Counted from the first letter of the stretch, positions 33,805 to 48,720 are shown. The stretch is 64,000 bases of DNA from Diphasiastrum complanatum (GCA_029204225.1 CM055105.1:10556551-10620550), one strand, 5' to 3'. A program made the numbers and translations. Notes: generated by a model not told the origin, from the sequence alone.

Positions 33805-34493
33805 TGCTCGCTGTTTTGTCTCTAGTTGAAGGTCTTCCAAAGGCTTAGATGGATATTTCCTAGTTACTTTTGCATGGAGCTGCAATGTTTTATAAGTTAC
33901 TAAGCCATTTTGGGCCTTATTTAAGAACTTGTAGACCTAACTCATGCAGACAGTATAAATAGACCAGTGTGGTGTCATTTGAAAAGCAGAGGTAGCTCTC
34001 ATTTGCAGTTCTTAGTAGAGTGCTAACTTCCAGTTGAGTTTAACAGTTCTTTTGTCAAGGTTTGATGATGTTAAAGGATCATAACTTCTGTGTAATGGCG
34101 TTGCTGTCAAAACTTAAGACTGCTGGTTGTAGACTTGGTGTTATTATCTTACTATGGATGTAAATGCATGAAGGGTTTTTCATTCAATATATTGAGTATG
34201 GTCTTGCTGCAGTTAACTTTCTGATCGTAGTCATCACCTTGGGACCATTTATGAGGCATGCTATCTATCCTGTCATTTTCCAAAGATTGTGATGCAGACT
34301 CAAATTTAGTCCTTGTATTCCTGCTACGGGAAGTGATTGTATGTCACAGGATTTGGGGATTATTTTAGTACTTACTACTTTTTATCTATTATATCAGCTA
34401 TTTATTGGAGCACACTTGTTTTTTATGCTGGCTTTTAAATTGCAACCTCTTTTTTCTTCTGGTTTTTAATTTTCTATGCCTGACATTGTTTAG
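32851..34493. other. 5' flank of the UMP kinase gene; CT microsatellite
   Basis: A CT run lies at 33752-33800. The first exon(s) of the UMP kinase gene, encoding the transit peptide, should lie in this stretch or to its left, but I could not identify them. Confidence 0.5.
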
Positions 34494-36539
<2,046 letters not shown>

Positions 36540-37029
36540 ATCTACACTTTTGTTGATATTTTTTAACCAATCTTCAAAATTGATCACGCTGTAACAAGCT
36601 TGCCTGAAAAGGTTTAGATGATCCCTGCACATGATGCTTCAGATGCAATCATATGCGCAACCATAATTGTTAATTATGGTGGGACATCTCATACTGTATA
36701 TCTTCCACTTGTGGGCGTCTTGCAATGAGCTCCATTCGGGTCTAACTGATTATAGACATGCATATAAGAGACACTGATGGGGGACATCAGATAGAGTTCA
36801 CACAAATTTTTTCTACCGAATTTAAAATGTATCTATTAGCCATGTAAATATGGAATGGCTGCTGAAAATGATTATTTCAAAGAGGAATGGCTATTGAGTA
36901 AGTCAATGTTGAAAGTCTACATATATTTTAGTGTTCGTGTTTGATAAGCTTGCGAGTTTGGCGTGCATTTTAGATTCATGTACCTTGTAAGATTTATTGA
37001 TTTTTACCTTATGAACCCTAGTGTTGGTC
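36540..37029. other. 3' flank of the UMP kinase gene
   Basis: Probable 3' untranslated region and spacer, no gene seen. The last 8 bp before the MITE (TGTTGGTC) are its target site. Confidence 0.5.
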
Positions 37030-37571
37030 CATAGATGCACCACGATTCTGAATCGCGATTCAGAATCGCGTTTCGGATTTTTCAGAGAATCGTGCAGAAT
37101 CGATTTTTTATTTTTGAACTTTTTTAGGCAATATGGGTATCAGATGAAAGCTCTGATTGAGAGCATTATGACTGTGTAGTTTGCCGACTGTTTCGGGTGC
37201 AGGATGGTCCAATTTAGGTGTATGAACTCCCAGGCTCTCTTTGGTTGCCTACAGCTCAATGTCAACACTTGCAAAAAAACTAGCCTACACTTACCAAATA
37301 TCAAAAACTGCTCGTTTCGCTCTCCACGAATCGCAGATCCCCCCGGCACCGTGCACACCACCTCCGTATTGCCGAGTAGATGCCTGCCGACTATTCACTT
37401 GCGAAGATCAGACGCCCACAGCTCACAGGAAAAAAATTTGCCTCCTTCACGGCTGGCGCGGTTCTGTCCGGGAGGAGGCCCGAAATGCATAAATATGAAT
37501 TTTTTTTCAACGATTCTTACCACGATTCTTTGCAGCGAATCGCGATTCGCAAAACCATTGGTGCATCTATG
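37030..37571. mobile_element. hAT-type MITE, 542 bp
   Basis: The ends CATAGATGCACCA (37030-37042) and TGGTGCATCTATG (37559-37571) are perfect inverted repeats. They are flanked by a perfect 8 bp duplication TGTTGGTC (37022-37029, 37572-37579), the length typical of hAT elements. Subterminal palindromes based on GAATCGCGATTC follow both ends. No transposase is encoded, so movement would need one from elsewhere. Open frames within it are short. Confidence 0.9.
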
Positions 37572-37579
37572 TGTTGGTC

Positions 37580-39822
37580 ATGTAGCAAAATCTTTTCTTT
37601 AATGGAATATTCATCAGCAATTTTAAGGATTGCAGGGTCGAACTCTAACATGTTTCACTGTAGAAGAATCTGAGTGCATGCTTTTGGAGTTATTTTCTCC
37701 ATGTGTTTTACACACGTTCTTTCATTTTTCTTCTGCTGAATTCTGTACATCAACAAAAATTATATGAGTTTTTCAATCAGCAGAATTGCGTGTTGGCATT
37801 ATACATGGGTGACATATTGTGCAAAATTGTCCTGCCTAACCTCATATGAGATTCTATTCTAAAGGTTACACCCAAAAAATAGTTTTGTCACTATGTAGAG
37901 GATCAGATCTCAAGTTCCAATGAGAGTTGGCATTAACCAATAGTGGTAGTTAAGTGGTTGTGAAACAGAGGTCTATAATTTTAGGCACCATTGGGAGGAG
38001 GTTGCAAATGAGAGTGGGATGGTTTGTTTAAGAAGAGTGTTTGCCGAATTGTGTTTATAGGCTTGTAAATGAAGCTAATTGTTTGGTGAATGCAAAACTT
38101 GGGCTTTGAAAGGAGCAGCTAAATTTTGACTAAAAAATAGTTTGAATTGAGCAACATATTTGAAAGCTGTAGAAGTTGTGTAAGTTACAGTAAGTTCTTT
38201 GACTCATTGCATGATCATTTTACATTTGATGTACATATGTAAATCACACGTGTGCAGCATGTTCTTATGTGTGAGTAGTAGGCCTATTTGCATTTGCGGC
38301 CCCTCTTCTAGAGGGGCTGGTTTCAAGCTCCAAAAATGAGTTGCAAGCTTGTATGATGAATGAATGTAATCATTGATGGCATCGGAGAAGACATGAGCCA
38401 CGTAGTCAAATCATAGTCCTTATTTGTGTGGCGAATCAGTGTCCAACCATTGACCCTTTGGAAATATTTTTGTTTTATTGACCTTTTGTAGTTTATCTAT
38501 ATGTGAGATTTGTTGTGTATACTTGATCTCATATATTATGATAGTGTTTACTCTGACAAATTTCCAGGTAGTGTTTCGAACAAATTGAGTATGAATGCTA
38601 ATTGATAATGTCAACACAAACGATTTTTGTTAGTTAATCCTGTAACATAGCAAAGATCTCATATGATTGCAAAGTTCCTTAAATAATCATGATTCCATTC
38701 CAAGGTTCAACAAAGGTGTAAGGTTGCTAGTGGTAAATAAAGAGGTTCTATGGCCCCATTAATAGCCTTGTCTCAACCCTTGTCTCCAACCAAACGCTTT
38801 TAGAGTAAATGATTGGTGAGCCCTCGTTCTCTGGTGATTGATACGGACAAGCAAACAAAAAACGATTAGGGTTCATGACAAATTTCTATTCAAACATAAT
38901 CTTGTCGTGGTGGAAACACTTTCATATTTTTTTTAAATTTGTTATGTGTGCCAGCTTTTGTGTCTAACATGATGACCAAAAAAAAGAGAAATGACATGAA
39001 GATCCATTTTTTTCAATTTTTTTAATTCTTTTAAAAAAATATCCAAATCTAAAATGCTTCAAAAAAATATATTGTAACGTTAAAAAAATGTTGTATTTTG
39101 CAAGAAAATTAATCAAGCCATTAAAATTTTGTTCATAGATTTTGATGAATAACTACAAATTAGCTTATATGAAATAATAATACTATTCAAAATAAAATCA
39201 TTAGATACACAACCACTAGAATAATTTCTTTTTTTGCTTATTTAAAATAAAAGTCTTAGTTTTTTTTATGAAATTTTAAAAGTTTTTTAAATTACAATTT
39301 TTGTATAAAAAAAATATTTTTTAAATTATAACGAATTTTAATCAGTATTTTTTAAATTTTTAATATTTTTTAAATTTTTAATATTTTTTAAATTTTTAAT
39401 ATTTTTAAAATCTTTACTTATATTTCAAATACCTATGTAAGTCATTGAATATTTAAACATTAAATAAATGCAAATGAAATCACTTTACAATAATCGAGAT
39501 TAAATGATTTGTGAAAATATTTAAATCACCTTGAAAAAAACCTTTTCATTTTTCTAAACTCCTGACAATATTTTTTTACAAAAAATATTATAAAAACACA
39601 TCAAAATATTATAAACTTCACAGTTTGTTACAATTTTAGTTTTACTAATGATTATTAATGTTAAAGTTTTTAAAATATTTGAAAATTTTAAAGAACATTA
39701 AATAAATAATAAAGGTTTCAAAACACAATACGTCAAAAAATGAGATCCCATTATTTTTTTGAAATAATTTTTTTTTTTTATTCTCAAAAATCATTGAGGT
39801 CATTTACATCTTTTTCCTTTTC
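37580..39822. other. AT-rich spacer, no gene seen
   Basis: The only structure found is an 18 bp tandem repeat TATTTTTTAAATTTTTAA, about 3.5 copies at 39346-39410. Confidence 0.5.
39346..39410. repeat. 18 bp AT-only tandem repeat
   Basis: TATTTTTTAAATTTTTAA repeats about 3.5 times without change. Confidence 0.85.
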
Positions 39823-40080
39823 TTGAGTAGCCACTGTAGTTTCAAGTGGCATCTCTTCCACAATTTCCTCGACTATAGTAACCACATTATAATCTTGAAC
39901 CAAGACGGTTGGGGTTTCTTGGACAAGGGAATTACTGAGTCCTCGCTATCTAAACTCTTTCCCACCTCAAATAGTTCATCTGGCAAAATTGAAAGAGATT
40001 TCATTCTTGTTTTTACAAAATCAACTAAATTAGAATCTAAATCTACTGCAGCAACATGTGTGCCTTTCTGAATAGCACAT

Positions 40081-41035
40081 GTGCTCGTAGTGTCGCTATC
40101 TCTAAATAATTCAAAACCCAATCAACTGGGTAAGAAAAAATATCAATTAAATGATTATCTTCCCGAGATAGCCCTTCTTGCCGTTGATCTTGGAGACATG
40201 GGAGCGCCAGAGGTTGATATCTCCATCTTAGGATGTTTGATTGAAAAAGTACCAATTTATTACGGACCAGGTGTTAATATTATGACGGAGGACACAACAC
40301 ATGCACTTGGACTTACTAATATTCAGCCTACTCAGAGGAAGATCAAATTGGTCTACTCGACAAGGAGAAAGCCTGTAGGCGAGCTGAAAGAAGTCACGAT
40401 GTATATCCAAGATATACCATTTATTATAAATTTTATTGTGATCCGACCAGTCATAATAGGAAATTATGTCATCCTTATCGGAAGACCCTGGTTATATCAA
40501 GCAAATGCCAGTGTTCATTGGAAGAAAAAGGAGTTGTGGTTTTAAATTGGAGAACATGATGAAGAAGGAAAGCTACATGAGCATATTATTACATGGCAAC
40601 GAGAGCTATATGAAGGAGAAACTGCTCAATCAGATACAAGCTTTACGTCTGAACAGTCCTCTTATGCACTTCATATCTTTTCTAAAGAAGACATTGAAAC
40701 AAATTTTCTAGATTGTGATGCAGACAAAACACAGCCTTCACAACGAGAAATACAAAAATATTTTTCAAACAATATGACTGTTGGTATAATATTCCAACTG
40801 ATACTCTCTCTATCGAGGTCATACCCGACAAGTCCCTGTTAATCTCCAAAGTTTTATCCGACAAAGAGAAACAACAATATACGGACCCACTCACCGAATA
40901 TCATGATGTTTTTGCCTGGACTATGGAAGATTTAAAAGGCATCAAGAAGAAACCTGGTCAACACCAAATTGACTTGAAAGAAGGAGCGGTACCAATACGT
41001 CAACGCCAATATAGGCTCAATCCTGGTGAAAGATG
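40081..41035 (+). pseudogene. Gypsy protease and RT start
   Basis: A frame at 40081-40545 reads IYYGPGVNIMTEDTTHALGL, which corresponds to a retropepsin active-site region with the usual Asp-Ser/Thr-Gly replaced (GPGVN). The flap and IGRPWLYQANASVHWKKKEL complete the domain. After two shifts the plus strand reads GIKKKPGQHQIDLKEGAVPI followed by RQRQYRLNPGER, the start of a gypsy reverse transcriptase, and stops abruptly at about 41035. It may belong with the tRNA-Asp-primed element at 49576, whose gag lacks a pol. Since the protease Asp is absent it is not active. Confidence 0.7.
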
Positions 41036-41079
41036 AACTTCCATGGTTTGGGGTTCATGAAGACAACTGTTCTGCAAGG

Positions 41080-41290
41080 TGCTGCCCACAGTGTAAGCAC
41101 GAGTGCGTCCACGGTCGGGGTGGTTGGCAGAACGGGGGACTTGATATGAGTCCAAGTGCTGCCCTAGAAGTGTAAGCACGGTCAATTCTCGCGGTTCGGG
41201 CCTGGAAGTGCTGCCTAGAATGAAGGAAAATTTTAAAAAAAAGGGTCTCAGGCAGCGCTCATGCTACCCGTCACAGTGTGAGTGCTGCCC
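41080..41290. repeat. GTGCTGCCC motif cluster with hairpin
   Basis: GTGCTGCC recurs near 41081, 41157, 41209 and 41283, usually followed by a GAA or AG and TGTAAGC or TGTGAGC. GGCAGCGCTCA (41251-41261) and TGAGTGCTGCC (41279-41289) form a hairpin with one mismatch. The stretch is GC-rich between AT-rich flanks. Confidence 0.6.
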
Positions 41291-41404
41291 GGAAAATGTG
41301 AGCGTCCGGGAACACTATTAATCTAATTATAATAGATAATGTGTAATATATTATTATTTGTTAGATTGTTATTAATTGTAATGTATAAAAATGAAAATCA
41401 AAAG

Positions 41405-41880
41405 TAGAGAAGAAGAACTTCAAGATTCTAAATAGCCTGAATCAACTATGGTTTAAACCTACAATCATCCTATACATATCATGAAGTAAGATTCACAAAT
41501 CAAAAATTCTATTGTCCATTAACAATGCTCATACTCTCTTACCACTCAATTAAGTCAATCCCTCCAAAGAATTGCACAAGTCTTAGAATAAAAATAAAAA
41601 AGAGAAGATAAACGATTATTAGAAAATTATAGGCAAAGAGTACAGAAAAGAAGAATAGCCTAGAGCAACTATGGTTTAAACTTATAATCAATCCAATGAA
41701 TGAATAATAACACCAAGAACACTATCGAGGCAACATAAACTAAGATTAACAAATAAGAAGAAATTAAATTCTAACAAAGCATGATAAACTAAGATACATA
41801 ACATTGACGGATGAAGTTCATACTCTCTTATCACTCAATCAAGTCTCAAAATACTGCACAAGTCTCAAAATAACTAAACA
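41405..41880. repeat. Imperfect direct duplication of about 240 bp
   Basis: The phrases CAACTATGGTTTAAAC and TCATACTCTCTTA(C/T)CACTCAAT occur in the same order at 41452 and 41530 and again at 41674 and 41818. GCACAAGTCT follows both times. Confidence 0.7.
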
Positions 41881-43369
41881 TGTCTTCACGACTACAAACG
41901 ACCAAGGCATAGGACAAAAGTATAAAAAATAGCACAAACACGTATAGAGAAAGCTCTGACCATGAGTGCTTCTGTGCTAATAGAGAAGGTAGTTAAAGAG
42001 TCACAGCATGAGATTTCTGAAATTGAGCAGGACTTCGTTATGATGTCCATATAAATGTCAATCCCTCATGTACTTGTCCAGACTTCCGAATGGGCTTCGA
42101 TCAGCTAAGCAACATGTTTATTCATTAGGCCAGTTTGAGTGCAGCAGAGGTCTTCCAAGCACTTACTAGAGGGAGAATGTTACCCATGAACAAGACAATG
42201 GTTCGCTTTTATGTTGCGGTGTTTGGCATAATCATACGTTTCCCATTTCTAATGTGAAAAATCCCATGGCAGCTTATGTGAAAAACAACATATGGCATGG
42301 TAATCAAGTTAGAAATCTGTTTTGATCTGATTCATTATTATAAGCTTCAAATGTGATACTGTAGTAAATGTACAGTTAGTCAGTTCATTTTTTAAGAAAT
42401 GCATTGAAGGGACCCAACGAAGAACCAGTTCATTTTTGTAAGAAATTCCTTTGGAAGGGCCTAACCTTGGCTAGAAGACACCTTTTTTGGCCATCCTTGG
42501 GCCAAAATGACCCCTGAAACTGGCTGCTCAGAGCCCGCGAACAGAGCGATGTCACAGACTAGGGAGAAATGCATTTCGGGATATTTTCGTCACCATTCTA
42601 TTGAGCAGAGTGTAGGTGACCTAGTGATGGGCTACATTTGCTATTTGGGTACCGTAGGGCCAAATTTGGAGCTTTTTTTGGCTGGTAAAACCTGCTACAG
42701 GGCGGTACAATGAGGCATTATCGCTTCGAAATCATTATTACTTACTCTTGATAGGGTAACAAGGTGTTTGGAAGTGGTAAATGTGGTATGGGGACGAATG
42801 GTAGAGGAATTGTGTGGAGAAAGGTAGTATTGGCGATGGAAGTGCAGTTTGGCGGCGTGACTACTCATCATTGGCGACAATTTTGAGAGGGCAAGCAATC
42901 ACAGGTGAGAGGTAGGCATGGTATGCCAGTTATAGGTGAAAAATTCTTGTGATTAGGTTCAACTCTTGGGGTTAGAACCGAACAACGTCAAGTGGCGTTT
43001 TGGAGGAACGCTCACACAGGCATGATCGGCGATGGTATCGTCGAGTCAGGTGATAGCTGCATTGACACACACATCAGTAGTTTGAAAATTTATCTTTTGG
43101 AGAGAAATATGGGCTAGCTTGGGGGTACACACATTTTGGCGGTCACCACGATGGAAGTACGAGGTGGTGCCAGTTGGATGCCATTGGGCAAGATAGCGGA
43201 CTTGCATTGGATGAGCTGTGTGTGAGACACGCAGAGGATGAAGAACGGGTCAATAATCACACTTTGGATGCCCTTGGTGAGTGGTGAGTGTGATGATTTT
43301 GCGGTTTTGCAGTCGGTAAGTCAATTTTAATCAAGCCATTTTAGTTGTGGAGCAGTGTATCAGGTTTGT
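41881..43369. other. No gene seen
   Basis: Short open frames only. The last 100 bases may be the decayed protease region of the copia piece that follows. Confidence 0.35.
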
Positions 43370-44258
43370 CATCGAGGAGATACACTTCAACCTGTCCATT
43401 ATAAGCAAGGTGTTTTCTCCATAATGATGAATAATACTTGCATTGTAAAGGGATTCAAGCAAGGAAGGCGTTTTAAGCTTGATGCCAATGTTTTTCTTGG
43501 AAGTGTGAACATGGTGAAGGAGGAGTTCAATCAAGTGGAGCTTTGGCATAAGAGGTTGGGCCACCCCAACTTCAAATCTATGGAGATGCTATGCACCAAG
43601 GATCTTGCTCTCGGCCTTCCAAAGACTCTCTAAAAGTGTGGGAAAAGTTGTGAAGCTTGTAGCCTCTCAAAGGCACACAAGCTACATTTTGATATCTCTT
43701 CCACTAGATCTACAAAAGCATTAGATCTTATTCATAGTGATGTGCACTCTTTTTCTCAAGAATCTAATGGAGGTGCATCTATGTATGTATCTTTTATTGA
43801 TGATTACTCTAGATACACTTGGATTGAACTTTTGGATTCAAAAGTAAAGTGTTTGAAGCTTTTGTTAAGTTCAAAACTCTAGTTGAAAATCAACTTGATG
43901 CTAGAATTACAGTATCGAGAAGTGATAATGGTGGAGAGTATATCTCCACCAAGATGATAGAGTTTTGTAAATCCAATGGCATTAAGAGAGAACTTATATG
44001 TACTTATAGTCCTCAAAAAAATGGTATAGCCGAGAGGATGAATAGAACACTATGTGAGTGTGCTAAGGCTTTAAGGATAGATGCATCTCTACCTAAGTCC
44101 TTTTGGGGAGAGGCTAGTATTTGTGCAACTTATTTGTGTAATAGATTGCCATGTAAGCCCATTGGAGGCATAACATCTTATGAGGCTCTATTTTGTAAGA
44201 AGCCTAATCTTAAAGATCTAAGAATTTTCGGATCTACTTGCTATGTTTTTCAAGCATT
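43370..44258 (+). pseudogene. Copia GAG-pre-integrase and integrase, cut by an LTR
   Basis: LWHKRLGHPNFKSMEMLC (from about 43540) and CEACSLSKAH give the GAG-pre-integrase HHCC site. The integrase core has DLIHSDVHSFSQ, YVSFIDDYSRYTWIELL, VSRSDNGGEYIST, then PQKNGIAERMNRTLCECAKA, so the DDE residues are all present. There is one TAA at 43631 and a shift near 43835. The frame stops at DLRIFGSTCYVFQ, where an LTR begins (44259). The matching continuation of the same protein region lies at 48721-49575 on the opposite strand. Confidence 0.85.
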
Positions 44259-45079
44259 TGTGGGGTCGAAGATCTCTCGTAGTATAGCCCTTCCGCCTGT
44301 CAACAAAGGTTAGATCACTGGATAGGTACCTAACTATGCATAGATGCTACTTTTAGTTAATTTCCTACTTTCCCCCTTAACTCTACTCACGACTATACTA
44401 CTCCTCTTTAACTCTACTCCTCTACACTAACATTCATCATAGTTTTGGTTGAAGAGAAGGAATGGAGAAGAAGAGATTGAGAAGGGAAGAGAAAGAGAGA
44501 GATAGAGAGTGAGGGTGGAGGTTAGCTCAAATGCTCCTTATGCTTGCTAATGGAAAAACATTCACTATGGCAAACAATAAAATGAAAATTGAAAGCAATG
44601 GAAAACACAATCAAGAGCAATAGCAAGTAGTGAATAGCAAATGAGGATGCTTCTCTTCCAAAAATGGTAGAGTTTCCTCCTTCTCATTAAGCATGAAAAT
44701 AGTGTACAAATGGTGCCTTTTTATAAAATGGGAAAGGCCCTTGCCCCTCAATCTTATTGGCTAATATTCACAATGATCCTATCCATTCATCTTGGATCCG
44801 AACTTGATCCAAGGGTCCACAAAAAGTACATTAGAAATCACAAGATTCATGTGAGTCCCAATTTAGACCCAACTCTAAAAAGTGATCTCTAAGTTTAAAA
44901 ATGACATTGGGCCTCTACTTTTATTTTAATTCCAAGGCCCAAGTCAAGTTTATTTTATTTACAACTCTAATTGCGTGCTCATTGGGCCATGGGCTTATAC
45001 ACGCAGGATGTCATGCCCTCGCAACACATTTTATTGGAGAATTTTATTTATTTACACTTTGTTGGGAATACCCCCAACA
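44259..45079 (-). mobile_element. LTR (family 1, copy B), complete
   Basis: 821 bp. The outer end, TGTGGGGTCGAAGATC (plus strand), abuts the copia integrase. The inner end is TGTTGGGAATACCCCCAACA. TG...CA ends and the short inverted TGTTGGG/CCCCACA termini are those of an LTR. In minus orientation it is the 3' LTR. The adjoining target sequence is GCATT (44254-44258). Confidence 0.85.
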
Positions 45080-46198
45080 GGACCCACGACCTGAAGTAGT
45101 GCCGGTCTCTCGGCACTCTGCCGGTTTAGTATAGCGTTCTCTTGGACCGCCTCTGGTGGATGAGATAGCCCGTAACGTCTTCCATGAAGTTGAGACGGTC
45201 CAATTTCTTCGAGTCCTTTGGCATGTGGAAGGACTTGTGGACTCCTGTCAGCCATTCTTGATCCACCCACGCTTGGAATCGTTTAGTCTAGGGATCTCCA
45301 AGGAATGCAGCTCGGTAATACACGCGAGCGACTGGCAGCTGGTCTTCGATTTTGTCGGAAGTGAGTGCCTTATTTGGATAAAAAAATATGGAGGGAAGAA
45401 AATCATCCCATTTTGTTTCAATGCCCATTAAATATTCTAAGTCCCGGGCGTAAGTGGCTGCCGCGCGGACTGCGGGATCGGAGCAATTGATGTAGTGACT
45501 GGCAAATGCGGAGAGAGCCCTTCTAGTGTCTACATCCGTTGTCCACCCATATTTGGATTTGATGATTGGCTAGTTGAAATTGTACAGTGTGATCTGGTCC
45601 AGAGGAGTGTCGCATTTCGCCCATTTGGATCTTTTTGGACATGGCAAGAAATGCGCGTTCACCCGTAACTGTTGCGAACTCGTCACGTAAGCCCTGATGG
45701 CCACATGGTCTCTCTCAAATAACTGATGTCGCCACTCTGGTTGTGGTTGGAGGGTGGGTAAGGCTTGCAGTTCTTTTCCCTTGATGGTCTGAGCTAAGAA
45801 TGATATTTGTCAACCGCCTCTTGATGACTCATGGGGATATTTGGATAAAAATTCATTGATGTTCTCCTCCACGGACTTCGGTCTTTGGAAGGCCCGACTG
45901 GCAGATATCGTACGCGATCCTTTGGATGATGTTGCTTGGCTTTGGCTGGTGGTTGTGCCTCGGCTCTGGTCTCACGTCTCAGCGGCCGCATCTGTCTGCC
46001 CTTGGTCTTGGCCTTTGGACCCTTGATCTGGTTGAAATCCCCCTGCTGCCTACTGGCTCTGATCTTGGCTGGTACTAGTCTGTGCAGTGTCAAAATTAGG
46101 TGGCGATGGAATTACCACGGGGGTGGGCTAGGCCTTTGTTTCCTTTTATTTTTGGCATGCCTTGAGGGCTTGCTTGGCCTAGGCGAGCTCTTGCGTTA
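45080..46198 (-). pseudogene. Retroelement accessory ORF, copy B
   Basis: Close copy of 585-1700 in the same position next to its LTR, with the same C-terminal ending QVVGPVGGIPN. Stops and shifts break it (for example near 45570 and 45810). It is cut at about 46198, just where copy E (57890) is also cut, at the end of the coiled coil. Confidence 0.75.
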
Positions 46199-46205
46199 TC
46201 CTTGT

Positions 46206-46640
46206 CAAAGAGTAGGAAAACCAATCCCTTCAATGTACTGGCCACTCATGTCGATACTTCCACTTGCACCATTTGAAAAATGGGAAATTGACTTTGTTGG
46301 ATTGATAAAGCATGTCACTCGCTATACCAAACGGAATTATATCCTTGTAGCAACTAATTATGTGACTAAGATGGTCAAAGCGGAAGCGACGAAAAAGAAT
46401 GATGCAAAAACTATTGTAGAGTCTCTTTTTCAGAATATCATAACCCGTTATGGTTTGTCCATTAGAGTTAGTAAGCGATAGAGGTACACATTTCTTAAAT
46501 GATACGATATGTCTGCTCACTAACAATTTTATGATTAAGCATCGAAAAACAACTCCGTACAACCCAAAGGCTAATGGTTTGACTAAACAAGTCAATGGCA
46601 TTTTGTGTAAGACCCTAAATAAGTGTAGGGTCTTCGATCC
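46206..46640 (+). pseudogene. Gypsy integrase core fragment
   Basis: Reads PLAPFEKWEIDFVGLIKHVT, then YILVATNYVTKMVKAEATKK and ESLFQNIITRYGL; after a one-base shift near 46465, LELVSDRGTHFLNDTICLLT and TTPYNPKANGLTKQVNGILC. The first two catalytic Asp are present; the Glu is replaced (NGLTKQ where NGLxEx is expected). It ends at the LTR copy C. Confidence 0.8.
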
Positions 46641-47436
46641 GACGTTGTAATAGTCCTCTCTCCTATCAACAAGAGTTAGTTCACTAGATAGGCACCTAAC
46701 TATGCACAGACTACTTTTAGTTAGTTCCCTACTTTTTATCTAACTCTACCTCCACTAACACTACTCACACTAACTCTACTCCCCTAACTAACCTCATCAT
46801 GATTGAGGGTGAATGAGAAGAGAAGTAGAGAAGAAGAGAAGAGGAAAAGAGGGAAGGAGGGTAAGAGAGAGTGAGAGAGATGAGATGGAGGTTAGCTCAA
46901 ATGCTCAATTTCATTGCTTATGGAAAAACCTTAACTAGCATAAACAAAAAGTATCGAAAATGGAAATAACAAGCAAACCACAACAATAGCATAAGCAAGA
47001 GTGATTAGCAAATGATGGTGCTTGAGCTCCCAAAATGATAGAGTCTCCTCCTCTCTATTAAGCATGGAAATAGAGTACAAATGGTGTCTTTTTATGAAGT
47101 GGGGAAGGCCCTTGCCCCAAAATCCTCTTGGCTAATATTTACATTGATCCTATCCATTCATCTTGGACCCAACTTGATCCATGGGTCCACAAAAAGTACA
47201 TTGAAATTCACAAGATTCATGTGAGTCCCAATTTGGACCCAATTCTAAAAAAGTAATCTCTAAGTTAAAAAAATGACTTTGGGCCTTTAGTTTTATTTTA
47301 ATTCAAAGGCCCAAGTCTATTTTATTTTATTTACAACTTAAGCTTGCATGCTCATTGGGCCATGGGCTTATACACGCAGAATGCCATGCCCTTGCAACAC
47401 ATTTTAGTAGTCGATTTTAGGGAATACCCCCAATAG
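46641..47436 (-). mobile_element. LTR (family 1, copy C)
   Basis: Aligned with copy B over its full length except for a diverged first 30 bp. It ends at 47436 with GGGAATACCCCCAATA. It interrupts the gypsy integrase fragment on its left. Confidence 0.8.
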
Positions 47437-47815
47437 GACCCACGACCTGAAGTAGTGCTGGTCCCTCGGCACTCTGCCAGTTCAGTAAAGAGTCTTCTTG
47501 GCCCACCTTTGCTGGATCCGGTAGCCCATGACGTCTTCGATAAAGTTGATGCGGTCCAGTTTCTTCAAGTCCTTGGGCGTGTGAAGGGACTTGTGGACTC
47601 CTGTCAGCCAGTCTTGGTCGACCCACGCTTGGAATCTGCGCGTCCATGGATCGCCAAGGAGGGCAGCTCGGTAATACACACAAGCGACTGGCAGCTGATC
47701 TTCGACTTTGTCGGAAGCTAGCGCTTTATTAGGATCAAAGAATATGGAGGGGAGAAAATTGTCCCATTTAGTTTCAATCCCCATTAAATGCTCTAAGTCC
47801 CGGGCATAAGTGGCT
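47437..47815 (-). pseudogene. Retroelement accessory ORF, copy C (C-terminal part)
   Basis: Matches 585-955 of copy A: VYYRAALLGDPWTRRFQAWV and the LQVVGPIGGIP ending at the LTR. It is cut at 47815, inside the word GGGCATAAGTGGCT, where a gypsy pol fragment starts. Confidence 0.75.
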
Positions 47816-47819
47816 AGAG

Positions 47820-48720
47820 GTCATAATTCAATCTCATTGGTCTCCTTGCCCTTTGGCACACATCGCACTTTCTCAGGTATTCCTCCGTATCCTTGTGAAT
47901 CGTTGGCCACCAACATCTTGATTGCAGGATCTTGCGAACTGTAATGTCGGATGCAAAATGGCCTCCACCCATGCCTTCATGTGAAAGCAAAATGATTTAA
48001 GTGGCTCATGAGAGAGAATACACCGCCAAAGAATCCCATTTGGTCCTCTTTGATACAATTGGCCGGCAATCAGCTGATAAGGTCTAGCCTTCAGGATCAA
48101 TTTCCGCTGAGCCGCCTTTGGTAGTAATTTGTCTGGTTGGCCCCACATTAGATATTCAACAATGTCGGCAGCCCATTCTGGCACTATGTCTATGTAAAAT
48201 AAGGCAGCATCGGCCATCTCATCGTCAGGTTGGGTTGCAACCTCCTTTCCCTTGATTCGCGACACATGATCTGCCATGTAGTGTTATTTTCCCTTGCGAA
48301 CAACTATCCGAAAATCAAACTCCAACAATAGAAGTAGCCATCTGGTGATTCTCCCGGTGTTGCAACTTTTGTTAACGAGATAGAGCAAGGGTTGATGGTC
48401 CGTATAAAAAGCAAAATGTGTGGCCATCAGGTAGTGTCAAAATTTCTTAACCGCATAGATCATTGCCAATGCTTTCCGCTCTATGGTTGAATAATTCATT
48501 TCTATATCACTGAGCTGTCGACTTGCAAATCGGATTGAAAAATTCTTTTTGTGTTCTCCTGGTTGGCTTAAGACTGCTCCAACTACATACTTTGATGCGT
48601 CTGTATGCACGTGAAACTCAATGGACCAATTGGGTGGGCGTAAGATTGGTGCTGAAACCAATGCATCCTTAAGCTTTTGAAAAGCCTTTAGAGCTTCCTC
48701 GTTCCAATGTGGATTCGTTG
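47820..48720 (-). pseudogene. Gypsy RNase H and integrase zinc-binding fragment
   Basis: Minus strand: FHVHTDASKYVVGAVLSQ and YSTIERKALAMIYAVKKF (48620-48440) are RNase H; then ADHVSRIKGKEVATQPDD (48277-48225) is the tether and GQLYQRGPNGILWRCILSHE (about 48075-48010) the integrase N-terminal zinc region. The frame changes at about 48435 and 48285. It joins directly to copia RT sequence at 48720. Confidence 0.8.

Noticed and set aside
44901-45134. Plus-strand frame across the LTR and accessory ORF
   Set aside because: Antisense of the retroelement; the same shadow appears at each copy.
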